From: Harmothoe impar
Lineage: Eukaryota > Annelida > Polychaeta > Phyllodocida > Polynoidae
Direction: 5' to 3'
DNA length: 64,000 bases
Assembly: GCA_947462335.1 (NCBI GenBank)
Contig: OX381707.1
Location: forward strand, 13,293,555-13,357,554
The translations under genes and the position numbers were made by a program. The notes beneath the pieces were generated by a model that was given only the letters and a program-made list of their open reading frames with translations, made no database searches and was not told where the DNA came from. The stretch's first letter is position 1; each line of letters begins with the position of its first letter. Below, piece by piece: positions 10,977 to 24,346 of the stretch.

Positions 10977-11100
10977 CAATGCTGCACCGGGCTGCATTGG
11001 TGGGTAATAATGACCCTTCGGGAGTGTGTCAGTCTTATAGGGTGGACATGATGCAGGTATGCAGCCCTGGCAAGTTACTCCTCAGGGCTGCATGTCAGAG
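10977..11100. repeat. Dispersed CTGCATTGGTG repeat
   Basis: The block beginning with CTGCATTGGTG, then AATGACCCTTCGGGAG, and ending in a CAGGGCTGCATG motif recurs at 38120-38230 and, more diverged, at 63820-63960. It marks the distal end of the B/C duplication. Function unknown. Confidence 0.55.
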
Positions 11101-11739
11101 TGTCCCACTCCAACCAACTTTAGATATTGGCCTTTATACATAATGTAACATGTACATGCACACTCATATATTTATAGTATAGAAAATAGGCCCTCTTTAG
11201 TTCTATCCCCACTTTTCCCTAAGTGGGAGAGGTAAGGATTAGAAATTGTGTGAATTTGATTTCTCTAACACTTCCGTAAATTTTCAAATTTTTCGAAAAT
11301 CGTGAAAAATATGTACAGCACGAAAATATCTGCTTTTACAGTAGTCTATATTCCACTTCCAAGCTGCTGTAATTAGGGATGTAGATCGATTTGTATAATT
11401 ACAATTTGTAACAATGCTGTGAGAGATGTGTTTTTTAGATGTCTATCTGTGCTGTGTGCATTTAGATTGTAAGAGATTGTAAGATTTTTTATTCATTCAA
11501 TGTCACGGTTTCCACTGCGATTTTCAAGAGATGAAAGAGAACAGGGTCAACATATATACATTGCATGGTATGAGCTTGACATGGATACATTGAACTATCA
11601 ATTTTTAAAAATTCTGCAAAGTCGATGATGCAAATAGCGGTATTACTGATTAATTTACTAGGAATATGATGAGTTGGAGTAAAAAATGTAAAGAGTGTTG
11701 GTGAACTCTCATGGACTGTGTTTTCATGTTGATGATAGT

Positions 11740-12046
11740 ATGGGGCAGTGCTTGTGCACTGTACCTACATGTATGAGTATAAGTATGTGTATGTGTATGT
11801 GGCTGGGCATTGCTTGTGCATTGTACCAAGCTAAATGATATAAATTATGATAAGATATGAAGAATACAAGAGAATGAATTGCCATAGCAGTGCTAGTGCA
11901 CTGTACTTAGTGTGTAGGCTGTTGGCGATGGTGCCTCAGGTTCTGCTGCATTTGCCTCGTGCCATCCTGGGATGCTTTCGTTGGAGTCATATTAAATTTG
12001 CAAGACTACTATTAAACTAGTGTAGCAGTGCTAATGCACTGGACTT
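11740..12046. repeat. Repeated CAGTGC-NNNN-GCACTG hairpins
   Basis: Four related motifs occur near 11747, 11807, 11887 and 12027, each followed by GTAC or GGAC. Three are perfect 6-bp stems with 4-nt loops (TTGT, TAGT, TAAT). They sit directly beyond the LINE 3' coding end, so they may be part of its 3' UTR. Confidence 0.5.
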
Positions 12047-12089
12047 ACACAAATGTATTTTCAAAGCATCACTGATATGTATATCTCAT

Positions 12090-12989
12090 GTGTGTTTATC
12101 TCATTAAGGCATGTCTCTGCTTTATTATAGAGAAGTCAATATTTTCTATGGCTTTCTTGAACTTTATTTTACAGTCAAGTTCTTGTAAATGTTTGTCTAA
12201 TGAATCCCATAGTATGATTCCCCTATTAAGTGGTGATTTTTTAACCACTTGTAGCCTGCCCCTCCCCTTTTTAAATTTTATTTTGTTGTCAGCCCTTGTC
12301 CTAGGATTTTCTGTAATGATTATGTTGTCAATGGCTTTAGACAATTTGAACATATATGTAACAGTAATTGAATATCGCGCCTCTTAGACAGATTTGGAAT
12401 TTTGCACTGTGTATGAAGGTCATCTTGGGTGATGTCTCTGGGGTTCCTTATCCTAAGGCAGCCCCTGAGACCCCTGTTCTGCTGTGTTTGTAGACTCTTC
12501 TGATCTAGGACTGTGTTACTATCTAGAATAAAACTGCAGTATTCAAGTGTAGGCAATGTACAGTGTTTATAGATTGTCAAACATGTATCAAAGTCAATAA
12601 AATCTCGAATTCTGTGTGTTCTGTATATCCTGTAGCCACATCTTTTTCTTACTCCAGCTACATGCTTTTTCAAGGTTATGTTCTCATCCAGGACAACACC
12701 CAAATAGCAGAAGGATTTCACCTTCTCAACGTTGTTGTTGTCTATGCTGAGGATGGGGTCAGTGACCCCTCCAGTTTTGGCTGGCGTACCATAGACAACC
12801 TGCATGGTTTTCTCACTATTGATTGTTAGTCTGTTGATTGCACACCAATCAAGAACTAGATTAAGGTCAGGTTGGGCTATGCGCGCGAGGTCTTCAGCCC
12901 TTTTTCCTTCACTAATCAAAACTGCATCGTCTGCATATAGGATAATCTTAGAATTCTCAACAGATTTAGGGAGATCATTGATGTAGATC
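12090..12989 (-). pseudogene. LINE reverse transcriptase, C-terminal half
   Basis: On the minus strand this resumes the LINE frame at the active-site strand ILYADDAVLISEGK (about 12950-12910). It continues through the thumb (FCYLGVVLDENITLKKHV) into the typical LINE C-terminal segment (RGIILWDSLDKH, about 12220), which lies in another frame. The frame change and loss of the N-terminal domains mean it is dead. The missing upstream part is at 26793-27000, on the other side of a 13.8 kb LTR element. LTR insertion occurred at GATC just before the YADD strand. Confidence 0.9.
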
Positions 12990-13423
12990 TGTAACGGGAG
13001 AGGGCGTTTCCGAATGCAGCCACCTCCGGCCGCTGGTCACGTGGGTGACGGTCAGTGCTGGAGACTGGAGGCAACTCCTCCAGTCCCCATTCCTGAACGA
13101 CCATCCACCAAGACAACAAGGGTAAGCTTCCAGCTCCAGTTTTGATGGGTGATATCAGGGATCTTTAGATATATTATATTGCTGACTTGTGACCATAATT
13201 ACTGTATTCATAGTTGTGTACCGTTTCTGAACAATATATAGTTATTAATCATGAATTACTGTGTCTGGTTTTGTCTACACATATCTTTACTCTAACATTT
13301 GAGATCTCATCCTCTCCAGCCTCCTGGCTGTGCTAAGTCCCTCTAAGGGCAAACTTCTGGCCATCTGACGTCTGAATTATCATAGTATAGTACATAAATA
13401 GTTCCTAGCCCAAAACTATTTCA
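12990..13423 (+). repeat. 5' LTR of element 2
   Basis: Starts TGTAACGGGAGAGGG and ends CTATTTCA, with TG...CA termini. It matches 26359-26792 throughout as far as I can read. A diverged relative of its 3' half is found at 30628-30830. Confidence 0.95.
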
Positions 13424-13425
13424 AC

Positions 13426-13443
13426 TGGTGTCAGATAGTGGGA
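13426..13443 (+). other. Primer-binding site, probably tRNA-Leu
   Basis: TGGTGTCAGATAGTGGGA begins two bases after the LTR. It is complementary to the 3' end of animal tRNA-Leu (ending TTCTGACACCA), apart from one inserted base. The tRNA assignment is from memory of the tRNA 3' end and should be checked. Confidence 0.7.
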
Positions 13444-16400
13444 TAAAAGTTGCAGGAAACTGTAACTTCAAGGACAGGAGGATTTCCTCTCTGTCCTTTG
13501 AACCCACACAAAGAAACCTATTTTTCTAAAGTCATTTCGGCATCCTTCCTTTTCTCAAATCACATCAAAATTCGTTTCAAATTAATCATCAACCCTTGTT
13601 ACATAGGTGCACCTAAAATTGTGAGTCAGATCCTCCCTTTAGGGGTGGATGGAGATGGATTAATTAAGGGAATCAAAAACAGCTAAAGACAAAAGCAGAC
13701 ATTAGTTTATGACATCACCCAAACCCTTGTTAGGAAGCCAGACGATTGGAGATTCCCTGGCTTAGGATTGCATGTTAGATCATCCCTAATACTCACATAT
13801 AGGAAGGTATACGTGTGAATGTTAAGAAATTACTTTTGTCCAAGTTCTGGTTTTATTGATTAAATTGTTGGTAAACCATAGGCTCACGGCCCCCACGGCC
13901 GCCGCCCTCCCGCCACCCGACAACCACCTCCTTCCCCCAACACCCTCCTCTCACCACCACACAGTAGATATCCACAGTAGGCCTACTTGATACATGTGTG
14001 TGTATCTAGTTAAAATCGATTCACCAGTATTGGTGTGCATATAACCATTTCTAATTCTAGTAGTTATATACATTACAAACCACGGTAGTGACGGCCACAC
14101 ACCACGTGTGTGTCGCCTGCTACCTGCTCCAGGTGGTACCACATAGTACACGTACATCCACCCAGTATAATACTAGTACCCCTCCTCCACGCTCTGTGCA
14201 AGCCGTAAAGCGCTGTACTGGGCCCACACCCTGTGTGCGTTGCCCCGATCCAGGTGGTCCGCCCTGTATCTCGATCCCTTCCCCCACCACCGAGCTGATT
14301 TCCCTTTTACATTTCCTCCACTCACCCAGAAGGGTCAGGACAGATTGAGAATTATCTTGGGATAAATTAATCGGGTGTAAGATAACAGGTTGTTTTATTT
14401 TCGGGCGTCGCCCTTCTCTCAGGTGACACCGTCACCACGTGAGCCGCTCCTCCTTCTCCCATCCCTCCTTCTATCCACACAACCTGCGAGTCACCCTCCT
14501 CCAGGGGTCCACTCTGTGTCCTTACCCCTACTCCATACACCCACTACAAACCACGTAGAAAGGGCGGGTATTAATATAAGAATCTGCTTTCATATTTATG
14601 CCAAACCTCTTGGGGTATTGTAGCTCAGGTACATCTGGCAGGGACGCGTACCACAGCTGCCCCTTGTGGGTTACAGCACCCCTGACATAAGGTTTTATGG
14701 TAATGTGCTATTACCCCTCAAAGTGCACGGGGAATATTGGTGTATATGGGATCAGCAATAATACAGACCCACTATAAATACTGGATATATTCGATCCAAA
14801 CCACCTAGAAAGTTGAGTATAAATCGGGGAACATATTGGTTTATAATTTGCACTTATAGATTAAGGCAGTGGCCATCACCGTCTCTGCTGCCACTCGTGT
14901 TGAGACAGGACGTAATACCCTCCCCCCCCCCCTGGAGTAGCATCCTCCCACCCACCCACGCCCATCACCAGGCACTCTGTGTTGGGACAGGACGTAATAC
15001 ACCCTTGGACAATTACGGGTACGTCCTGTTGTTCTAGGCCAGAGAGAGGCAGGATCCCTCCTGCCCCCCCCCCCCTCCCCCCTCCCACCAACCTGAGCTA
15101 CTCCCCACCCCTCCCAGGCATCCTGAGACGTGAGTTTTGCCCGGGGTTTGTAGAGTATCACCGAACGCAGCCACGTCACGTGGTGCAAGGTGCTTACTGC
15201 CAGGTCCGCGTTTTGTGCGTATCGACCCCGCCCCTTTCACCGAACATAGCGACCCCCCCCTAAGAGTTGTTGTTTTAACTTGAGGAGTGGCGGAATTCCG
15301 CGCCACTTTTCCAAAACGGGCCTTGGTTGCCTAATACCCCCTTGGACAATTAAGACAGTTACGTCTTGTTGTCCTAGGGAGTGGCAGGATCCCTCCTGCC
15401 CCCCCCCCCTTGTCCTACAAGCCCAACTTGAGACAGTTACGATCTTGTTGTTTTAAGACAGGGAGAGGCGAGGTTCTTTCCCACCAATCTGTCCAAGTAG
15501 CGCCCACCTCGTCCTCCCTTGTTACCACAGCTGGGTAGAGATCCCCCCCCCCCTGGAAGGGACGAGGAAATTTCTGACATATGAGACACCCTGACCAAGA
15601 ATTGTTGTTCTAGTCCGTCACCCTCCCCTCCACCTCGTTTAACACAACATAGGACAGTCACAAGTTGTTATTCTAGTCCTGGACGTGGACAATTAGCAGG
15701 ATCCCTCCTGCCCCCCCCCCTTCCCACCCCACGGACATCACCCTCCCTCCAAGGACTCTGTGTTGACACAGGACGTAATCAGAAAGACAGGACCGGTACT
15801 GACCCTAACCCACCGTCCTGGCTTTTTGATGTAATACCCCCCCCCCCCCCACATTTAAGACACGCCTGTTACACATTAGCGGACAGTTACGTCATGTTGT
15901 CCTGAGGAGCGGCAGGATCTCTCCGCCCCCCCCCCCCCCCACACTCCCTACACGGCAAACTGAAGACAGTTACGAGTTATTGTTCTAGTCCTGGACGCAG
16001 TACAACCCCCCCCCCCATCTCCATGACAGCTCACTAACTGCTCCCCTACCTATTTAATATTCATGAGCCCCTACCCCCCCCCACCTTGTATAAGAGTGGG
16101 AAGGACAATTAGCGTCAATTGCCAGCATCCTCACCCCACCCCTGGCAGTCACCCCCCCCCCCCGACCCCCACTCCTAGGAAGGAGACAGTTACGAGGTTG
16201 TTTTTCTAACACAGGGAGAGGCAAGGTTCTTTCCCGCCAATCTATCCAAGTAACCCCCCCCCCCCCCCCACCCTGTGGTCGTGCAACACCCCATTTGACA
16301 ATAGCGGACAGTTACGTCTTGTCCTAAGGAGTGGCAGGATCCCTCCTGCCCCCCACCCTGTGGTCGTGTAACACCACATTGGACAATTAGTGCCAAATTG

Positions 16401-17617
16401 CTAAGTCCCCCCCTCCACGGCCATCACCCTCTCCTCAGGCACTCTACGTTGGGACATAACGTATCACCCCTCCCCCCACGCACACACACACACATAGACC
16501 CGGCACTGACGGCAAAACATTACTGCTGACGTCAGCACACCCGGTAAAACGCGCAGCGTTAGGCTGCTTACTGCCAGGTCCGCGTTTTGCGAGTGACCGA
16601 CCACGCCCCCTCCACCGAACATGGGGCTGTGTTGGTTATAAAACTATATCATCAGGGGAAAACAAATTGTATTATAGGATGATTTCTGAGTTATAGGACG
16701 GACTTGTTATATCTGATTGGGACATTCTCAAACCCCTGTCCCTGTATTGGGGCGGATCTCCCTCCCTGGTCACTTTTAATCCCTTGTTCTTAATTTGGTT
16801 CCTATAAATGTGACATTAATGAAGGAAATACCAAATATTGGGAGAACAATGATAGATATGTTTTTGGCCATCTAGATCAGTAAAGAGCAATACACCTGAC
16901 GTTTGTGGGCTTAGCAGATAAGAACCACGGCAAAGGGGGACACCTACGCCCCCCCCCCCGCCCAACCCAAGCCCTTTCTGGTCAGATCCCCACTTACAGC
17001 TTAAATTAACCCCCATCCCCCTATGGTCGGCAGTATATGACTTAACATTTCATATATTGGCCAGAACCTCAGGGTGAAAGGAAAACGGAAATAGCTGGCC
17101 CCCTATACCCAAGCCTGTTACTGTGGGTTTTGCCTCATGTTACAGATATATTACAGGGGCAGAAATTATTGAAACAAATTGTTCTTTATGAAAATATATG
17201 TCTTATTTAGGGTCACAGTCAGCATTAAGAAAACATAATCACCCTTGAAACTGTTGTTTGAAGCTGTTGGTCTGATATTGGTCAGGTCAGGAATCTTGTC
17301 CTAATTGTGACAATTTTTGTCAAATGACAATTATTGACCACTAGGATACTACTGGCCTGTGTTGCTTCCAGGCAGCTTGTATAGGCCTACCTATAGTGTA
17401 TAAAATCAGCACGGAGACAATTATAGATTTAATTATCATTATTGCTCTGCTGTGCTGATAGTAACTAAATTAGCACTTATTACATTTTCCAAATTGACTG
17501 TGCACTCTGCCACAGGTTTAAGGTAATAGGTAACAAAACTGAATCTTCCAAATTGGTATGTCGAGACAAATTTGTGTAAAATTGTGGGAATTTCATATAG
17601 CATAAATCACTCTCGCC
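13444..17617 (+). other. Untranslated leader of element 2
   Basis: This lies between the primer-binding site and the Gag-Pol ATG and has no convincing ORF. At 4.2 kb it is unusually long for a Ty3-type leader. It contains roughly a dozen runs of eight or more C between 14,900 and 16,960, plus the repeat array described separately. Confidence 0.8.
14890..16480 (+). repeat. Degenerate leader repeats with GGCAGGA/TCCTGCC hairpin
   Basis: Units of roughly 60-90 bp recur at irregular spacing: a GACAGTTACGTCTTGTTGTCC-like block, then AGTGGCAGGATCCCTCCTGCC, then a C-run. The hairpin GGCAGGA-TCCC-TCCTGCC is perfect at 15048-15065, 15383-15400 and 16333-16350. It is slightly degenerate at 15696-15711 and 15911-15927. 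A second unit type, with GGTTCTTTCCC and CCAATCTNTCCAAGTA, occurs at about 15468 and 16211. The repeats are on the sense strand of the genomic RNA. Confidence 0.8.
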
Positions 17618-20600
17618 ATGGCGAATCGAGATGTCAGTAGGGATTCGTCCCGAACGTCATCGCCAGAACGTGAAGCTGACTTTTACCCCAACTACCTTCT
17701 ACGGTCTCGCCATCAAGGCGCAACTGATCTGAGCCAGGACGATCGGCGTTCGTCCTCCCGTTCTACCGTGCCGGGCGTACAGGCATCTGACCGAGGCGAC
17801 TCGGTCGTGAACTTCCGTGTTCGACCCGGACCGGCCCCTACCCCCAAAGGGGACACGCAGACTCAGCATGATGTCCAGCGGACACCGAGTCGCACGTCTC
17901 AATCGAGTGGCTCCCTTGACCGCCAGCAGCTCCCCGCACGCCGGAAAGTCGAATCTGACTCCGAAACAGAAGTAACTGGGAACGAGCGGCGGGGTTCACC
18001 CCGGCAGTATCGTTCACCAAGCAGACCGACGCGTAATAGCGCATTACCTCGCGGCCAGTCCCCTCGTGGAAGCTCTCCTCTTGGTCGAACCTCCACCGGC
18101 CGGTCCCCTCGCAGCAGATCACCTGACGACGGGCCTCACCATGGTTTCTTTCCCCATGGTTTCTCTCCCCGTGGTTTCTCACCCAATGGTAGATCCCCTC
18201 GTGGCCGATCCCCTCGTGGCCGATCCCCTCGTGGCCGATCCCCTCGTGGCCGATCCCCTCGTGGCCGATCCCCTCGTGGCCGATCCCCTCGTGGCCAATC
18301 CCCTCATGGCAGATCTCCTTGTGGTCAATCCCCTCGAGGTCAACTGTCCCGAGCCGGATATCCTCTTGGCCACTCGCATCTTGACTGCTTCCCTCGTGGT
18401 CAATCCCCTCGTGGCCGCTCCCCTCGTGGCCACCCCTCTCATGCTCGATCCCCTCGTGGATGGTCCCCTCATGGCCAATTCTCTAGTGGCCGCTCACCCC
18501 AAGGCCGAGCACCTCGGGGCCGATCCTCTCACGGCCAACCCCACCACCGATCACATCTGGACCAGTCTCCCCATGTCCCACACTCCCACAGCAGGTCCCC
18601 ATGGTACCCACCAATTAATCAGGGGGACAACAGTGAGCACCCAGAGAACAAAATGATTGAGGTGGTGCGACTGCTGACAGACTCACTTGGAGGTAGAGTA
18701 GACCAGCTCACCCAAGAACTGATGGAACTAAAGATGGCGGGCAAAAGAGCAGACTCCATCACAAGCCGACAGACTTCACACTCGAATACAACCGACAGCG
18801 GGTCGAGTGCTACCCGAGGCCGGGTGTCATCAGGAATATACCGCCCTAGTGGTGTGTCCGAACCCCCCCGTCAAGCTGATGACATCCAGTGGAATAGCCA
18901 CCGCCGTCGGAGAGAACGACCTCCGTCTAGATCGGTGAGTCCATACAATAGGCAACATGGTGCGCCCCTATACTCTGAGCCCCGCAGGACGAGTGGAACC
19001 GCACTCCGCGTACGAGGAGACGACCGTGGTAGACGTTCCTCATCCTCTAGCTCATCAGATGATGATAGGCATCGTAGAGGTGCAGGTAATGGGCAAGGGT
19101 ACAACGAGGTGGACCATCGAGCTGCACCAAGGAGGACCCGGAATGGTCGTAGCGACAGCCAATCACCAGTACCGCAACAGGGCTCGTATGATCGCCCCGC
19201 CGATCGTCGACGTCGTGATTCGGATGAAGAAAGACGGGCACCCCCTGCCAGGAATGGTCGTGACCCCATTACACATGACAACGACCGGTACCGAAGACAG
19301 CGTCGAGCCAATGTGAAGCCGAGGTTATATGATGGCTCATCACCCTGGGAAGAGTATAAAAACTACTTCCAAAGGCTGACCAGGTTGAATGAATGGGACG
19401 CTCAAGAGCAATTAGACATGCTTCTTGTGCAGCTTACTGGTGAAGCTCAACGATTCATAGATGGAGGAGATCAGACTGCCACTATGTCCTTCCGAGCACT
19501 AAGCAAAGTCTTGCAGGGACGGTTTGGTGCACAACAGCAGGCTGCTGTTCATCAAGCCGCTTTGAAGAGCAGAACAAGGAAAGAAAACGAAGCACTGGCT
19601 GCCCTGGGACAGGATATACGGTATCTAGTTAAGCTAGCTTACCCGGAATTTCCACCTGAGGCGGCTGAGGTAATGGCCATAGAGAGGTTCATTCATTCAC
19701 TGGGCTCTGCTTCACTCGGAAAGGCAGTGTATGATGCTGAGCCACTCACTCTAGATGGAGCAGTAAAGGCAGCTGCTCGAGAGGAAGCATGGCACAGTGC
19801 TGATACAAAGAATACGTCCACAGGGAAAGTGAGATTCCGTGGCACAAGCCCTGCAAATGATCCTGCCCATAAAGCTCTTGAGGCACAAGTGGCAGCCCTC
19901 AAGGCGCAAGTCGAAGAGGCCCAGCGGGACCGACCCACTGTAGCTTACCAGCCTAGTAACCCCCAGAGTAGCCGAGGTGGATGCTACACCTGTGGAGACC
20001 CAAATCACTGGCAGCAACGATGCCCAAGAGGACGCAGCCAAAGCCCTCGTCGACCCCCCAATTGCTATAACTGTGGGGTAGAGGGACACTACAAAAGAGA
20101 GTGCCCTAGGCCACCAAGTCCCGGTCCTAACAGACACCGCAACCAATCACCGGGCCGCAGTTGTTATAACTGTGGTGCGAGCGGGCACTACCAGCGGGAG
20201 TGCCCACGACCGCCAAGCCCAGCGAGGCATCGGCCGAGGTCGCCCGGACGCAGTCCACAAACGCCAGCATGTTTCAACTGCGGTGACTCTAGTCACTACC
20301 AGAGTGAATGCCCACATGCTAAGGGCAACAACCCGGGCACAATGCCTCCTGCGCGTGGCCGATCACATTCACCGGCAGGTGCCCGAAACTGGGCACCACC
20401 TGGGCGTAAAGACAGCCCCCACCCCAATCAACGTACACCATATCAGCCGTCACCCACTGCGCTGCCACTCAACACTGTCCCAAACCAGGTTTCAGCTCGA
20501 GTAACTAGTCAGATCAAACCTCAGCCGGCTCCGAAAGAAATGCGTGTCATAGTTGTGATTGAGACCGATAATGGGAAGGAGCAGGTGGCTGCCCTTCTTG

Positions 20601-23600
20601 ACACGGGAGCAGAGAGGTCGTTTGTGGGACACGACTTAGTAGCTCGCCTCCGCCAAAGGGGTATCGATCTGAACATGAAGCGGGTTCACCTGGAAGTGCT
20701 TGCCATAAACGGCACTTCGGTCCCTATCGACAGCTCGGTGCAACTGGGACTCCTCACTAAGCTAGGCGCAACCACCCATGAGTTCTATGTTTCAAACATG
20801 GGGTACGAACTTGTACTGGGCTGTGACTTCTTGCGGAAGCACAAGTGGGAATGGAGCTGGAGGGATGAAGACATAAGACTCCCTGGCGATGATACCGCAG
20901 GAGCAGGCATCCCCTTACAAGCTGCGACCAACCACACCATGATACCGGTATATGCAGGATGCGAATGTGTCCTACCACCGTATCATGCGTCCACTATAAG
21001 TGGTATCCTACTGGAACGACCAGAATTCCAGAAAGGACTTATCGGATCTCTGGCCGATATAGATCTGGACGTGACTCCACTAGTCGAAGAGGCGGTAGTC
21101 TCTGTCTCTGGTGGACAAGTACCTGTGCATCTGAACAACAGGTCAACACTCGAAATGACAGTAAGACTGGGTGATAAAGTTGGTTGGCTTACAGAAATAA
21201 GCGGTACCCAGATATCACAGGCACAGGCATGTCAATTCCGCCAGGTGTCAGTAACCCGGACACTAGGTGTGGAAATGCTGACACTGCTCGAGCATACCAA
21301 TGCCAACCTTACAGCGGAACAGGGTGAACAAGTAAAACACCTGCTCGAGGGAAACCGTGACACCTTTATGTGCACTGGAGACCCACCGGGCCACACAGGG
21401 TTGGTGGAACACGAAATACGAACGGGCGAGGCGAGACCGATAAGAGTCCCTCCCCGCAGACTCCCAATCCACATGGAACAGACCGTGCGTGATGAGATGA
21501 GTAAAATGGTCAACCAAGGCGTTATCCAACCCTCAGATAGTGCTTGGTCGGCCCCAATCGTAATGGTCCGAAAGAAGGACGGCAGTCACAGGTTTTGTGT
21601 CGACTATCGACAGCTAAACGGAGTGACTGAGAAAGATGCGTACCCATTGCCTAACATTGACGACTGCTTGGCCCGTCTTGGGGGCAGCACCTGGTTCGCA
21701 ACACTCGATCTGGCGAGCGGATATTGGCAGGTACGCATGAGGGCAGAACATCAGCCCAAAACTGCCTTTACAACGCCCATGGGCTTGTACGAATGGACGG
21801 CCATGCCATTTGGCCTATGTAATGCTCCATCAACTTTTGAGAGGTTGATGGAGCATGTTTTACGGGAGGAGAGAGGTGACGGGGTACTCCTCTACCTAGA
21901 TGATATAATCGTCTTTGGGGCCTCCTTCGAAGGACTCTTGGAGAGACTTAAAGTTGTCTTTGGTCGACTCCGCGAGGCAGGTCTCAAACTGAAACCAAAG
22001 AAGTGCCACATGTTCAAACGGGAGGTCAGCTTCTTGGGACATGTGGTCTCGGGCGAAGGTATTAAGACTGACCAAGAAAAAATCGAGAAGGTCAGTGAGT
22101 GGCCGACCCCCAAAAGCAAAAAGGATATACGGGCCTTCGTGGGGCTGACCGGCTACTACCGCAAATTCGTGAAGGATTATGGTACAGTAGCCGCCCCGCT
22201 GCACAGTCTGACAGGGCCTGAGGCCACGTTTGAATGGGGAACAGAACAGGAGAAATCCTTTGCTCTTCTGAAGACACTTCTTGTCTCAGCCCCCATACTA
22301 GGCTACCCCCAAACTGAGGGACTGTACATACTCGACACGGATGCCAGTAACTGCGGTATCGGAGGCATCTTATCCCAACATCAAAAGGGAGAAGAACGTG
22401 TCATTTCCTATGGCAGTCGCGTGTTGTCCCCAACAGAGCGCAACTACTGTGTAACCCGCCGGGAGTTGCTGGCCGTTGTGGAATTCATGGAGAAGTATCG
22501 CCACTACCTGTACGGGAAGAAATTCCTTGTGAGAACTGACCATGCAGCACTGCGCTGGCTCCTACAGAAAAGGGAACCAGAAGGTCAAATCGCACGATGG
22601 ATAGAACGTATGGCACCCTTCCACTTCGATATTGAACACAGGAAGGGAACCCTACATGGAAATGCTGATGCATTGTCACGAATACCGTGTCCATTCCCCT
22701 GTGCACAGTGTGGCAGGGAGCACGAAGACCCGGAGCTCATGAAAAGGAGGCCCCGTAGCAAATCCAGCCCGCCAACATACCGTAAGTCGTACAAGGGTGC
22801 ACCCACTAAGCAGACGAAGAGCCAACAAGAGCAAGTGCCTACCGAAAAATCACCGGAAGTGCAGATCGAAGTACTGTCTCCAGTGCAACTGCGGGCAGTC
22901 TCTACCCGTCGAACTGTCGGCCGTCGAGGCAGAAGTCGCAAACGTCGGAATGCCCCGGTCAGAGAGACAGTCATCGTGGGGACGGCAGAAGGCTGGACAG
23001 CTGAAGAGCTAAGAGACGGACAAGAGAATGACCCAGTCCTCAGTGTTGTCCGAGCTTGGGGTAAAACAAAGCCAACCCCTGACCAGCTGGCAGCACAAGA
23101 CCCGGAGGTAAAGTACCTGGGTGCCCAGTTTGACAGACTACGTATAGATGAGGAGGGGCTGCTTACCTACCTATTTGCACAAGGTGGGTCTGACACTCAG
23201 AAGATCTTGTTGCCAAGGTCAAGAGTGCCGGCCCTTCTCACCTTGCTTCACGACCACCCCACTGCTGGACACATGGGCCGTGAAAAGACACTGCAACGTG
23301 TGCGTCAGTCTAGGTACTACTGGAGATCTATGAGTCATGATACCTCCGAATGGTGCAGACGCTGTGACTCCTGCTTCAGGGCAAAGGCCCCAAACCGCAC
23401 CCAGAAGTCGCCACTCAAGAGTATGCCGACAGGTGCGCCCATGGAGAGGATAGCGATGGACATACTGGGTCCTCTCCCAGTCACCTCGTACAACAACACA
23501 GTCATTTTGGTTGTGGCGGACTACTTCACAAAGTGGTCAGAGTTCATACCACTACCTGACCAGCGAGCTGTGACAGTAGCAGAAGCATTCTTAGAGACCA

Positions 23601-24346
23601 TAGTATGTCGGCTAGGAGTGCCTGGTGAACTGCTAACAGACCAGGGCCCAGACTTCACCTCAGATGTGGTACGTGAGTTGTCCAAGCTCCTGAAAACCGA
23701 CAAGATTCGGACCTCTCCGTACAGACCCCAAAGTGACGGACAGGTGGAGCGGTTGAACCGGGACATCGGGAGGATGCTGCGACAGTTGGTTAACGACCAA
23801 CAAACTGACTGGGACGAGCACCTCCCCCTAATGGGCATGGCATACCGCTCAAGCGTACACTCTTCCACAGGGTACACCCCAAACCAGCTGATGCTGGGGA
23901 GAGAGTGTGCAGCACCCTTCAACCTGCAGGAAGCAGCCCCAGAATGGGCAGTAGAGGGTACAGGTTACCCCCGATTCGTGGAATTCCTGGCAGAAAAGAT
24001 GCGTCGCTGCCATGCCTTGACCCGGGATAACCTTGGCGCTTCCTACAAGCGGCAAAAGAAGTACCACGACCGTGGCTCCAGAGAGCGGAGTTTCAGCCGA
24101 GGTGACGCAGTCTGGGTGTATTATCCTGTCCGAAGGGTTGGCCTTTCCCCCAAATTACAGCTGGGGTGGACGGGACCTTTCGTGATTACTGAAGCTATTG
24201 GCACCCTCAATGTCGAGATCCGTGAGGGTCCCCGGTCGCGCCTCCGAATCGTTCATGTTGACAAATGTCAACCTGTACGTGGAGACATAGACTCTAGCTG
24301 GAGGGAGGCCGTGCTGAAGGCCAGCCCCCACCGTGCAATCGTCTAG
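17618..24346 (+). CDS. Gag-Pol polyprotein of Ty3-type retrotransposon
   Basis: A single ORF of 2242 codons; the start has an excellent CCATGG context. Residues about 150-330 are an R-S-P-R-G repeat region, and the capsid-like domain begins near residue 567 ([17 protein letters not shown]). Four CCHC zinc knuckles follow from C789. The protease motif is LLDTGAERS (D995). Reverse transcriptase has [11 protein letters not shown] and YLDD at 1426-1429. RNase H begins with ILDTDAS (D1573). Integrase has the HHCC finger from H1878 and D1948, D2008, E2044 (DX35E spacing). The C-terminal GDAVWVYYP and LGWTGPFVI segment is a GPY/F-type module; no chromodomain is seen. Gag and Pol share one frame with no stop or shift, so the Gag:Pol ratio must be set by another means. 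All catalytic residues are present. Confidence 0.95.
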   Translation: MANRDVSRDSSRTSSPEREADFYPNYLLRSRHQGATDLSQDDRRSSSRSTVPGVQASDRGDSVVNFRVRPGPAPTPKGDTQTQHDVQRTPSRTSQSSGSLDRQQLPARRKVESDSETEVTGNERRGSPRQYRSPSRPTRNSALPRGQSPRGSSPLGRTSTGRSPRSRSPDDGPHHGFFPHGFSPRGFSPNGRSPRGRSPRGRSPRGRSPRGRSPRGRSPRGRSPRGQSPHGRSPCGQSPRGQLSRAGYPLGHSHLDCFPRGQSPRGRSPRGHPSHARSPRGWSPHGQFSSGRSPQGRAPRGRSSHGQPHHRSHLDQSPHVPHSHSRSPWYPPINQGDNSEHPENKMIEVVRLLTDSLGGRVDQLTQELMELKMAGKRADSITSRQTSHSNTTDSGSSATRGRVSSGIYRPSGVSEPPRQADDIQWNSHRRRRERPPSRSVSPYNRQHGAPLYSEPRRTSGTALRVRGDDRGRRSSSSSSSDDDRHRRGAGNGQGYNEVDHRAAPRRTRNGRSDSQSPVPQQGSYDRPADRRRRDSDEERRAPPARNGRDPITHDNDRYRRQRRANVKPRLYDGSSPWEEYKNYFQRLTRLNEWDAQEQLDMLLVQLTGEAQRFIDGGDQTATMSFRALSKVLQGRFGAQQQAAVHQAALKSRTRKENEALAALGQDIRYLVKLAYPEFPPEAAEVMAIERFIHSLGSASLGKAVYDAEPLTLDGAVKAAAREEAWHSADTKNTSTGKVRFRGTSPANDPAHKALEAQVAALKAQVEEAQRDRPTVAYQPSNPQSSRGGCYTCGDPNHWQQRCPRGRSQSPRRPPNCYNCGVEGHYKRECPRPPSPGPNRHRNQSPGRSCYNCGASGHYQRECPRPPSPARHRPRSPGRSPQTPACFNCGDSSHYQSECPHAKGNNPGTMPPARGRSHSPAGARNWAPPGRKDSPHPNQRTPYQPSPTALPLNTVPNQVSARVTSQIKPQPAPKEMRVIVVIETDNGKEQVAALLDTGAERSFVGHDLVARLRQRGIDLNMKRVHLEVLAINGTSVPIDSSVQLGLLTKLGATTHEFYVSNMGYELVLGCDFLRKHKWEWSWRDEDIRLPGDDTAGAGIPLQAATNHTMIPVYAGCECVLPPYHASTISGILLERPEFQKGLIGSLADIDLDVTPLVEEAVVSVSGGQVPVHLNNRSTLEMTVRLGDKVGWLTEISGTQISQAQACQFRQVSVTRTLGVEMLTLLEHTNANLTAEQGEQVKHLLEGNRDTFMCTGDPPGHTGLVEHEIRTGEARPIRVPPRRLPIHMEQTVRDEMSKMVNQGVIQPSDSAWSAPIVMVRKKDGSHRFCVDYRQLNGVTEKDAYPLPNIDDCLARLGGSTWFATLDLASGYWQVRMRAEHQPKTAFTTPMGLYEWTAMPFGLCNAPSTFERLMEHVLREERGDGVLLYLDDIIVFGASFEGLLERLKVVFGRLREAGLKLKPKKCHMFKREVSFLGHVVSGEGIKTDQEKIEKVSEWPTPKSKKDIRAFVGLTGYYRKFVKDYGTVAAPLHSLTGPEATFEWGTEQEKSFALLKTLLVSAPILGYPQTEGLYILDTDASNCGIGGILSQHQKGEERVISYGSRVLSPTERNYCVTRRELLAVVEFMEKYRHYLYGKKFLVRTDHAALRWLLQKREPEGQIARWIERMAPFHFDIEHRKGTLHGNADALSRIPCPFPCAQCGREHEDPELMKRRPRSKSSPPTYRKSYKGAPTKQTKSQQEQVPTEKSPEVQIEVLSPVQLRAVSTRRTVGRRGRSRKRRNAPVRETVIVGTAEGWTAEELRDGQENDPVLSVVRAWGKTKPTPDQLAAQDPEVKYLGAQFDRLRIDEEGLLTYLFAQGGSDTQKILLPRSRVPALLTLLHDHPTAGHMGREKTLQRVRQSRYYWRSMSHDTSEWCRRCDSCFRAKAPNRTQKSPLKSMPTGAPMERIAMDILGPLPVTSYNNTVILVVADYFTKWSEFIPLPDQRAVTVAEAFLETIVCRLGVPGELLTDQGPDFTSDVVRELSKLLKTDKIRTSPYRPQSDGQVERLNRDIGRMLRQLVNDQQTDWDEHLPLMGMAYRSSVHSSTGYTPNQLMLGRECAAPFNLQEAAPEWAVEGTGYPRFVEFLAEKMRRCHALTRDNLGASYKRQKKYHDRGSRERSFSRGDAVWVYYPVRRVGLSPKLQLGWTGPFVITEAIGTLNVEIREGPRSRLRIVHVDKCQPVRGDIDSSWREAVLKASPHRAIV
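18190..18305 (+). repeat. 15-bp tandem repeat within gag
   Basis: About seven near-perfect copies of CCCCTCGTGGCCGAT encode the RSPRG pentapeptide. Diverged copies extend to about 18530. The array is in frame, so its copy number can vary without breaking the protein. Confidence 0.9.

Noticed and set aside
12563..12829. Plus-strand ORFs in the LINE region
   Set aside because: Antisense to a recognisable reverse transcriptase.
14890..16480. CRISPR-like array
   Set aside because: Units are degenerate and irregularly spaced, lie in a eukaryotic retrotransposon leader, and have no unique equal-length spacers.
18066..18656. Overlapping 196-codon plus-strand and 99-codon minus-strand repeat ORFs inside gag
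   Set aside because: They are shadow frames of the 15-bp RSPRG array, which is a multiple of three and so stays open in other frames.
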